Assembly: GCA_964348225.1 (NCBI GenBank)
Contig: CAYGBM010000019.1
Span: forward strand, 1-7,076
Direction of reading: 5' to 3'
DNA length: 7,076 bases
From: CAYGBM01 sp964348225
Lineage (GTDB): Bacteria > Patescibacteriota > Minisyncoccia > Minisyncoccales > CG1-02-41-26
Shown here: in pieces, positions 1-3,952 of the stretch
Position numbering within the stretch: position 1 is the stretch's first letter
Layout: every line of letters starts with the position of its first letter
Made by a program: the position numbers and the translations under genes
The notes under the pieces: generated by a model
Told to the model about the DNA's origin: nothing
Databases searched by the model: none
What the model saw: the letters and a program-made list of their open reading frames with translations, nothing else

Positions 1-39
1 GAGCTTGTCGAAGACTCCTTCGGGGCCTCCTCAGCAACT

Positions 40-107
40 CTGATGGCTTCTTTCCCCTTGCCTCGGGAAATCATTGCGATTTTTGCGAGGACTTAAGAAA
101 CCATCAG
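40..107 (-). other. Two-level stem-loop in the leader region
   Basis: Bases 40-52 pair with 95-107 as a 13-bp stem; the single C/A mismatch on the plus strand becomes a G-U pair in minus-strand RNA. Inside it, 61-65 pairs perfectly with 86-90. No U-tract follows on the minus strand, so it is probably a structural or regulatory fold and not a terminator. Confidence 0.45.
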
Positions 108-116
108 GCCGATTTG

Positions 117-189
117 TTAGTAAGGAATGCACTCGGTCTTTTTGGTTAAAAACTCTCTTTAAAAAAGGCCGAGGCGCACTCATTACTAA
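117..189 (-). other. Long imperfect hairpin in the leader region
   Basis: Positions 117-143 and 162-189 form an imperfect stem of about 27 bp with an 18-nt loop. It includes perfect blocks 117-123/183-189 and 132-136/169-173 and an A-T run next to the loop. The 133-138 part could alternatively pair with 107-112, so mutually exclusive folds are possible. Confidence 0.45.
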
Positions 190-290
190 TTTTAAGGTTC
201 AATTTCTCTCTCCTTTACCTCTCGGAGGTTAAGAGAGGATGTTTCAGGAGAAAGATGAAGAGAAAGGAGATTTTTTACATATCCCCTAAC

Positions 291-326
291 GAAACAACCG
301 GCTCTTAAAAGAGGACCGGTTGTTTC
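291..326. other. Perfect 11-bp stem-loop
   Basis: GAAACAACCGG (291-301) is perfectly complementary to CCGGTTGTTTC (316-326); 302-304 and 311-313 can extend the stem past a 2-nt bulge. On the plus strand it is followed by an interrupted T-rich stretch, TTTAA, which is weak for a terminator. On the minus strand no U-run follows. It could be a weak terminator or a leader hairpin. Confidence 0.5.
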
Positions 327-439
327 TTTAACCGTGATTAATCAAGAAATATTTCGCGATTAATTTACACCCTCTCCTCAAAAGTGTATTTATGTTTATT
401 TAATTCGTAAGAACTTTTCTTTGTTTTTCTTACACCCAG

Positions 440-468
440 ATTATAGCATATCATCTTAATTTTGTCAA
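440..468 (-). promoter_or_regulatory. Consensus -35/-10 promoter reading leftward
   Basis: On the minus strand, TTGACA (468-463) is separated by exactly 17 bp from TATAAT (445-440): all twelve consensus bases with ideal spacing. The predicted transcription start is near 433. The -35 box overlaps the TGA stop codon of rpsP (467-465), so this promoter begins a new leftward unit immediately after the ribosomal gene. No start codon with a good ribosome site follows closely, pointing to a structured RNA or long leader. Confidence 0.8.
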
Positions 469-1124
469 GAGTTTTGTGAGTCAATCTTTGGATTCTCTTT
501 TGCTTCTAATTGCTCGGAGGCTTCTGGCTTTTTTTCTTTTTTTGGTTCCTCTTTGGCTGTTTTTTCTGGCTCTTTTTGTTCTGGTTTTTGTTCTACTTTT
601 TCCTCTGGCTGTTTGGATGGTTCTGGTTTTGGCTCTGTTGCTGGTTTTTCTTCAGCAGGCTCTGCCTTGGGTTTTTCAGCGGGTTTCTCTTCAGCTTTTG
701 AAGCTTCTGCTGCTTGCTCATCTGCCTTCTCTTGAACTGGAGCTTTCTCTTGCTTTTTACCCTCCGGCTTGCCCTCCGAAGTTTCAACGGAGGAGGGAGC
801 TTTAGCACCCACCTTCGCCCCTTTTGGAGCTTCGGTGGATAAAGAGGAAGGCTTTTTTGCTTTGGCGTGAACAGGTACTTTTTTCCCTTTGATGATTTTT
901 TCTGCAACCAATAGGTTGTGGACTCTATCTGAGGGTTGAGCGCCAACTGAAAGCCAGTGCTTGATTCTTTCAGCCTTGAGGTTTTTTTCTTTTGTTAGGG
1001 GATTGAAAAAACCAAGCACTTCTAAAAACCTGCCGCCTCTTGGCGGGTTCTTTTTGTCAGTAACCACTATGCGAAAAAATGGTTGGTTTCGTTTGCCTGT
1101 TCTGAAAAATCTTATACGTAACAT
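465..1124 (-). CDS. rpsP: 30S ribosomal protein bS16 with a long charged C-terminal extension
   Basis: Small-subunit ribosomal protein that binds 16S rRNA in the body of the 30S particle and helps assembly. Residues 1 to about 82 are a complete bS16 domain: an MLRIRFFRTGKRNQPFFRIVV-type start (residues 1-21), the RGGRFLEVLGFFNP turn, and GAQPSDRVHNLL near residues 61-72. The usual family length is about 80-90 residues; this protein has 219. The roughly 130 extra residues are low-complexity Lys/Glu/Pro/Ala, probably disordered. The ATG at 1124 puts the start exactly at the family N-terminus. No SD is visible; a repeat arm begins 5 bp upstream, so the gene is separated from rnc by an inserted element. 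It ends in TGA, which overlaps the -35 box of the next promoter. Confidence 0.95.
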   Translation of the reverse strand: MLRIRFFRTGKRNQPFFRIVVTDKKNPPRGGRFLEVLGFFNPLTKEKNLKAERIKHWLSVGAQPSDRVHNLLVAEKIIKGKKVPVHAKAKKPSSLSTEAPKGAKVGAKAPSSVETSEGKPEGKKQEKAPVQEKADEQAAEASKAEEKPAEKPKAEPAEEKPATEPKPEPSKQPEEKVEQKPEQKEPEKTAKEEPKKEKKPEASEQLEAKENPKIDSQNS

Positions 1125-1129
1125 AATGA

Positions 1130-1172
1130 TACACTAATTATAATGCGAATGATATGCGAATTATATGCGAAT
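1130..1172 (+). repeat. Left arm of the gene-carrying element
   Basis: Cores lie at 1133-1138 (degenerate, ACTAAT), 1145-1150, 1156-1161 and 1167-1172 (all GCGAAT). The 18-mer GCGAATTATATGCGAATG at 1156-1173 recurs exactly, inverted, at 1561-1578 in the right arm, shifted by one core. On the minus strand the arm contains TATAAT at 1142-1137 and 1165-1160, so it may supply -10-like sequence to rpsP. Confidence 0.85.
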
Positions 1173-1550
1173 GTTAGCGTTGATGATTCTTTTGGGGTTT
1201 AACGTCCTTTGTCTAAAATTTACAATAATCCCCAATTTTTTATTTGTAGCCCTTAAGTATCTTATCATTTGCATAAAATCAGCTTTAGTAATATATCTCT
1301 CTACCTTGACATCAATTGGAATCAAATCTTCTACTAAAAAGTCTATTCTGTTCCCTCTTACTTGCTCTCCTAGGAATTTAATGGGTATTTCTACCTCTCT
1401 GACATAACTTATACCTTCTTTTCTAAAAACAATCTCAACCGCATCAGAATATTGTTTATGGGTGCAGTACCGACCTAATTGATTATGAACACTATAAAAA
1501 ATCCCGTTTAATTTATAAGACAATGCCTTGTGTATAATCTCCTTACTCAT
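1161..1550 (-). CDS. GxxExxY-family protein (PD-(D/E)XK nuclease-like)
   Basis: A 129-residue protein of the GxxExxY family, which is related to PD-(D/E)XK nucleases and whose biological role is unknown to me. The N-terminal part carries the family region LGRYCTHKQYSDA (about residues 25-37), but the usual Glu of the motif is His31 here (G26, H31, Y34). The nuclease-like core is intact: D70 in RGNRIDFLVED, the D80-x-K82 pair in PIDVKV, and a following helix with Q94 and Y98. No signal peptide or membrane segment is seen. The ATG at 1550 directly abuts the right repeat arm and has no SD. The last codons (Ile-Arg-Ile-stop) are read from the left arm. Gene and arms therefore look like one unit, placed between rnc and rpsP in the same orientation. 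Family assignment is fairly sure; enzymatic activity is not shown. Confidence 0.85.
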   Translation of the reverse strand: MSKEIIHKALSYKLNGIFYSVHNQLGRYCTHKQYSDAVEIVFRKEGISYVREVEIPIKFLGEQVRGNRIDFLVEDLIPIDVKVERYITKADFMQMIRYLRATNKKLGIIVNFRQRTLNPKRIINANIRI

Positions 1551-1593
1551 ATTCGTATATCATTCGCATATAATTCGCGACTTCATTCGTGTG
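1551..1593 (-). repeat. Right arm of the gene-carrying element
   Basis: Inverted relative to the left arm. Read on the plus strand, cores start at 1551, 1562, 1573 and 1585 (ATTCGT, ATTCGC, ATTCGC, ATTCGT), spaced 11, 11 and 12. The outer end TTCATTCGTGTG (1582-1593) is identical to the outer end of the second element's right arm (2373-2384). It lies 2 bp from the rnc stop codon. Confidence 0.85.
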
Positions 1594-1595
1594 CT

Positions 1596-2282
1596 TCACC
1601 AGTCTTTGGCTTCAAGGGCTTTTTGAGCTGCATCCTCTTCGGCTTCTTGTTTTGAGGAACCTTCTCCCTCAGCCGCTAATTCTTTGTCTAAGAAAACGCC
1701 AATCACAAAGTGCTTGGCATGGTCAGGACCCCACTCTTTCAAAACCTTGTAGGTTGGGGTGATTCTTACCCTTTCTTGGGCTTCTTCTTGAAAAGAGGAT
1801 TTCGCGTCTTTATAAAGGCCTTCTTTCAAGATTTTTGGTAATTTCTTGATTAGATTTTCCTCAATAAAACTACGTGACACTTCCAAGCCCTGGTCAAGGT
1901 ATAAAGCACCAACAAACGCCTCAAAGGTATTGGCTAAAATATACTGCCTGGCTTTGCCTGTGTCTTTGGCTTCTCCCCTGCTCAACAGCAAGAAATCATC
2001 AAAATCAAGTTCTCCTGCCATTTGGGATAAACTCTGGGAGTTCACCAAAGCTGCCCTCCAGTTCGTTAGCTCGCCTTCTGGATTTCTATAGTTTTTAAAA
2101 AGATATTCAGTAACAACCAGCTCAAGCACTGCATCTCCTAAAAACTCCAGCCTTTCGTTATGGTCTAAATGAAACTTTGGATTTTCATTCAAATAAGAAC
2201 GGTGGCAAAATGCCTGGGTTAATAAATCTTTGCTTTTGAATGTTATGTTTAATGCTTTCTCAAGCTTTGAGAAATCTTTCAC
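1596..2282 (-). CDS. rnc: Ribonuclease III
   Basis: Double-strand-specific endoribonuclease for rRNA and mRNA processing, acting as a dimer in the cytoplasm. The 228-residue length is normal for the family. Residues 1 to about 150 form the catalytic domain, with the signature NERLEFLGD at 42-50 giving metal-site residues E43, E46 and D50. The second metal motif reads ANTFEA (117-122): E121 is present, but the position that is usually Asp (as in E. coli D114) is Asn118. Residues from about 160 to the end are a double-stranded-RNA-binding domain with the C-terminal SSKQEAEEDAAQKALE helix. The start is GTG at 2282: no ATG lies nearby in frame, and the GTG is placed like the rpsP ATG, 5 bp from a repeat arm. 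No SD is visible. It is flanked on both sides by the two repeat elements and ends in TGA. Confidence 0.95.
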   Translation of the reverse strand: MKDFSKLEKALNITFKSKDLLTQAFCHRSYLNENPKFHLDHNERLEFLGDAVLELVVTEYLFKNYRNPEGELTNWRAALVNSQSLSQMAGELDFDDFLLLSRGEAKDTGKARQYILANTFEAFVGALYLDQGLEVSRSFIEENLIKKLPKILKEGLYKDAKSSFQEEAQERVRITPTYKVLKEWGPDHAKHFVIGVFLDKELAAEGEGSSKQEAEEDAAQKALEAKDW

Positions 2283-2287
2283 AATAA

Positions 2288-2330
2288 TACGCGAATTTCT
2301 ATACGAATTTTATACGAATGATATACGAAT
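2288..2330 (+). repeat. Left arm of the empty element
   Basis: Cores lie at 2291-2296 (GCGAAT), 2303-2308, 2314-2319 and 2325-2330 (all ACGAAT), spaced 12, 11 and 11. GATATACGAAT at the inner end (2320-2330) also occurs, inverted, at the inner end of the right arm of the gene-carrying element. Confidence 0.85.
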
Positions 2331-2341
2331 TATTAATTTAT

Positions 2342-2384
2342 ATTCGCATACAATTCGCATACAATTTGCATATTCATTCGTGTG
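2342..2384 (-). repeat. Right arm of the empty element
   Basis: On the plus strand, cores start at 2342, 2353, 2364 and 2376 (ATTCGC, ATTCGC, ATTTGC, ATTCGT), spaced 11, 11 and 12. The outer 12 bases (2373-2384) match 1582-1593 exactly. It lies 7 bp beyond the nusB stop codon. Confidence 0.85.
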
Positions 2385-2391
2385 TTTTAAA

Positions 2392-2814
2392 CTATTTCGT
2401 TTCTAGTTCTTTATAAACTGTTCCAAGTACTCCGTTGACAAACTTGCCAGAGCTTGGCCCGCCAAAGTTTTTGGCTAACTCAATTGATTCGTTTATAGCT
2501 ACTTTTGGTGGCACTTCTTTTTTGTCTTCGTACAAAAGCTCAAACAGCCCAATTCTTAAAACATTTCTATCAACAATGCTTAATTGCCCGAGGGGACGTT
2601 CCGGGGCTGAACTCTTGATAATTTTATCAATTTTATCCAAATGCTCAACAACGCCCTTGGCAATGGATTTGGCAAAGTCTTTTTCGTCAAACTCACCTCC
2701 AAAATGGTCAAGATTCCTTTGGACGATTTTATCCAAATCATGCTCTTTTTTATAAAAATCCCACTCAAATAAAGATTGTAATACTATTGAACGCGCAAGA
2801 TGACGTGAAGCCAT
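2392..2814 (-). CDS. nusB: Transcription antitermination factor NusB
   Basis: All-helical RNA-binding protein that pairs with NusE (S10) on boxA RNA to prevent early termination in rRNA operons. Its 140 residues are the normal family length. Recognisable family stretches are the N-terminal [17 protein letters not shown] (4-20), [22 protein letters not shown] (74-95) and [18 protein letters not shown] (102-119), followed by [13 protein letters not shown]. The ATG at 2814 gives the expected N-terminus. The stop of rpmF lies 12 bp upstream, so the two are almost certainly co-transcribed; no SD is visible. Downstream comes the empty repeat element, then rnc. The grouping with RNase III and two ribosomal protein genes fits a ribosome-biogenesis operon. 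Confidence 0.95.
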   Translation of the reverse strand: MASRHLARSIVLQSLFEWDFYKKEHDLDKIVQRNLDHFGGEFDEKDFAKSIAKGVVEHLDKIDKIIKSSAPERPLGQLSIVDRNVLRIGLFELLYEDKKEVPPKVAINESIELAKNFGGPSSGKFVNGVLGTVYKELETK

Positions 2815-2826
2815 AGTTTTTTGAAT

Positions 2827-3126
2827 TTAAAACTTCTTCCTTGATAATTCTTCTAATGTAAGAGGCTTTTTCCTTTCTTTCTCTTCTTTTCCTTTTTCAG
2901 CTGCCTTTATTTCTTTTTCTCTTTTCTTTTTCTCTTTTTTCTCAAGTTTCGCTAAAACATCTAAAACCTCACTCCCCTTATAATACCCGCAGTTCTGGCA
3001 AACCGCGTGAGGAAGCTTGGGCTTTTTGCAATGCGGGCAAGCAGCCAAAAGCGGGCTTTTCAAAAAAATATGCATTCTCTTTCTGTTTCTTCTTGCTTTA
3101 GTTGTGTGTTTCTTGGGAACAGCCAT
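2827..3126 (-). CDS. rpmF: 50S ribosomal protein bL32 with a charged C-terminal extension
   Basis: Large-subunit ribosomal protein of the zinc-binding type. The start MAVPKKHTTKARRNRKR (1-17) is the classic bL32 N-terminus. The zinc ribbon is intact, with C30-x-x-C33 and C43-x-x-C46, so this is the zinc-dependent form. The family is normally about 55-65 residues; this protein has 99. The last 40 or so residues are mostly Lys and Glu, probably a charged helix or disordered tail, ending in LTLEELSRKKF. The ATG at 3126 has no SD. It sits 36 bp after rnhB and 12 bp before nusB on the same strand. The extension parallels that of bS16 in this window. Confidence 0.95.
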   Translation of the reverse strand: MAVPKKHTTKARRNRKRMHIFLKSPLLAACPHCKKPKLPHAVCQNCGYYKGSEVLDVLAKLEKKEKKKREKEIKAAEKGKEEKERKKPLTLEELSRKKF

Positions 3127-3162
3127 AACTGATTGAGTATTCCTTAATTTACCAAATAAGAC

Positions 3163-3774
3163 TCAATTTTGCAATAGCCTGCTGACTGGTCCAAAGCTTT
3201 TTCTGTGGAGCTTACAGGGCCCATGTTTATTTAACATTGCAAAATGAATCTCTGTGCCATAGCCTTTATGCCTGTCAAAGCAATATTGAGGGTATTTTTT
3301 ATGATATCTCAACATGCCCTTGTCTCTGGTAACTTTTGCTACAATTGAAGCAAGCTTAATTAAAAAAACTCTTTCATCTCCTCTGATAATTGATTTTTGA
3401 GCAATAGGCAAATCAATGCCAAAATTACCATCTATTAGTAAAAAATCAACCTTTTGGTCAATTCTTTTCTCTAAATTTCTCACTGCTCTTGCCATAGCCA
3501 GTTTAGTGGCTTGTAAAATATTAATCCTATCAATTAGCTTTTCTGAAACCCTGCCTATCCCCCACTCAACCTCTGGATGCTGTTTCAAGAACCTAAAAAC
3601 TTCTTCTCGCTGTCTCGGTGCCATTTTCTTTGAATCTTTCAAATCTTTTAGAAACTTACAATCAGAAATTAAAACCTCCGGGCTTGTGATGGCAGCAGCC
3701 ACCACAGGCCCTGCCAAAGGTCCCCTTCCAGCCTCGTCCACCCCCACAATGATTTTGGGTTTTTTCCTTTGCAT
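3163..3774 (-). CDS. rnhB: Ribonuclease HII
   Basis: Cleaves the RNA strand of RNA/DNA hybrids and removes misincorporated ribonucleotides from DNA. The 203-residue length is typical. The signature VDEAGRGPLAGPVVAAA (12-28) supplies D13 and E14, LLIDGN (112-117) supplies D115, and ASIVAKVTRD (142-151) supplies D151, completing the four acidic metal ligands. KYPQYCFDRHKGYGT and KLHRKSFGPV near the end are also standard. It is the first gene of the minus-strand string. The ATG at 3774 lies 7 nt after an extended -10 box, so the mRNA is probably leaderless. An out-of-frame ATG at 3778 is not used for this protein. The neighbours downstream are rpmF and nusB. Confidence 0.96.
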   Translation of the reverse strand: MQRKKPKIIVGVDEAGRGPLAGPVVAAAITSPEVLISDCKFLKDLKDSKKMAPRQREEVFRFLKQHPEVEWGIGRVSEKLIDRINILQATKLAMARAVRNLEKRIDQKVDFLLIDGNFGIDLPIAQKSIIRGDERVFLIKLASIVAKVTRDKGMLRYHKKYPQYCFDRHKGYGTEIHFAMLNKHGPCKLHRKSFGPVSRLLQN

Positions 3775-3780
3775 TCATTT

Positions 3781-3789
3781 ATTATATCA
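3781..3789 (-). promoter_or_regulatory. Extended -10 promoter for the rnhB string
   Basis: The minus strand reads TGATATAAT (3789-3781), a TGn extension plus a perfect -10 hexamer. No good -35 is present at the expected 3804-3809, as is common for extended -10 promoters. Normal spacing puts transcription start at about 3774, the A of the rnhB ATG, implying a leaderless mRNA. Confidence 0.6.
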
Positions 3790-3884
3790 GATAAAAAAGA
3801 ATTTGGGGTTTTATTGTATTAGCCCTCTAAATCTGCTAAATTCAAACTAGGTCTAATAATTTTAGGAACATTGTAAACCAAATA

Positions 3885-3911
3885 TTGGACTGTCTTGTTG
3901 GGCTGTATAGT
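3885..3911 (+). promoter_or_regulatory. Possible promoter of the pyrK-pyrD operon
   Basis: TTGGAC (3885-3890) and TATAGT (3906-3911) are separated by 15 bp, shorter than the ideal 17, so the -35 is uncertain. The predicted start, near 3918, leaves a leader of about 35 nt before the pyrK ATG. Confidence 0.4.
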
Positions 3912-3940
3912 GAATCTACTTAAGTAAACAAACTCTGATA

Positions 3941-3946
3941 GAGGTG
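3941..3946 (+). promoter_or_regulatory. Shine-Dalgarno of pyrK
   Basis: GAGGTG ends 6 nt before the ATG at 3953, a good SD that fixes the start. The minus-strand genes of the window show no such sequence. Confidence 0.7.
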
Positions 3947-3952
3947 CCTTAA

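Larger units (their letters stand above)
1..433 (-). other. Structured leader or non-coding RNA candidate, no convincing gene
   Basis: No convincing protein gene is visible here. On the minus strand the region lies directly downstream of a perfect sigma70-type promoter (440-468), so it should be transcribed leftward off the window edge. It contains at least five stem-loops: 366-370/384-388, 337-343/358-364, 291-301/316-326, 117-143/162-189, and 40-52/95-107 enclosing 61-65/86-90. A weaker one lies near 206-237. None is followed by a U-run on the minus strand, so none looks like a terminator. A 13-bp stem (40-52/95-107) is complete only in minus-strand RNA, through a G-U pair, which agrees with the promoter's direction. 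I compared it from memory with tmRNA, RNase P RNA, SRP RNA and T-box leaders and saw no match. It may be the long 5' leader of a gene beyond the left edge, or an unrecognised ncRNA. Confidence 0.5.
1130..1593. mobile_element. Putative GxxExxY-carrying element with inverted 43-bp arms
   Basis: Two 43-bp arms in inverted orientation (1130-1172 and 1551-1593) enclose a single gene and nothing else. Each arm holds four 6-bp cores (consensus RCGAAT, the outermost left one degenerate) with start-to-start distances of 12, 11 and 11 bp from outside to inside. The enclosed gene starts at the base next to the right arm and its last codons lie in the left arm. The element fills nearly the whole rnc-rpsP gap, leaving 2 bp after the rnc stop and 5 bp before the rpsP start. 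A second copy of the arms without the gene lies at 2288-2384. I see no target-site duplication and no known transposase, so the mobile label is an inference from structure. Confidence 0.5.
2288..2384. mobile_element. Empty (MITE-like) copy of the inverted-arm element
   Basis: This has the same architecture as 1130-1593: two inverted 43-bp arms, each with four 6-bp cores spaced 12, 11 and 11 bp, but only 11 bp (2331-2341) between the arms and no gene. It fills almost the entire nusB-rnc gap, leaving 7 bp after the nusB stop and 5 bp before the rnc start. In minus-strand RNA the arms can pair over roughly 35 of 43 positions, counting G-U, to form a long hairpin in the rnc 5' region. Whether it is a deletion derivative, a MITE or a regulatory palindrome cannot be settled from this window. 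Confidence 0.5.

Noticed and set aside
1..13. GAGCTTGTCGAAG resembles a palindromic extragenic repeat seen in many environmental genomes
   Set aside because: Only one truncated copy is visible at the very edge, so it cannot be called.
1..96. Open frames running off the left edge on both strands (plus 1-96; minus from ATG at 74)
   Set aside because: Both are short, have no family resemblance and no ribosome site; the minus ATG lies in a hairpin loop. The left gene, if any, cannot be named.
31..183. A 50-codon minus-strand frame starting with ATG at 183
   Set aside because: The only SD-like sequence is more than 20 nt upstream, the product resembles nothing known, and the frame overlaps strong hairpins; it is more likely chance.
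191..210. GGTTCAA resembling a tRNA or tmRNA T-loop
   Set aside because: The flanking bases do not form the required 5-bp stem and no acceptor stem is visible.
351..401. Isolated TTCGCG and ATTCGT motifs in the leader region
   Set aside because: They lack the 11/12-bp phasing and do not form an arm, so they are not counted as a third element.
476..805. Long plus-strand hydrophobic reading frames opposite the rpsP tail
   Set aside because: They are the antisense of the Lys/Glu-rich bS16 extension, whose codons read as Phe/Leu on the other strand; they match no protein family I recognise and show no start signal.
1130..1593. CRISPR array
   Set aside because: The units are 6-bp cores every 11-12 bp with no unique spacers and in inverted arms; a CRISPR needs longer direct repeats with spacers.
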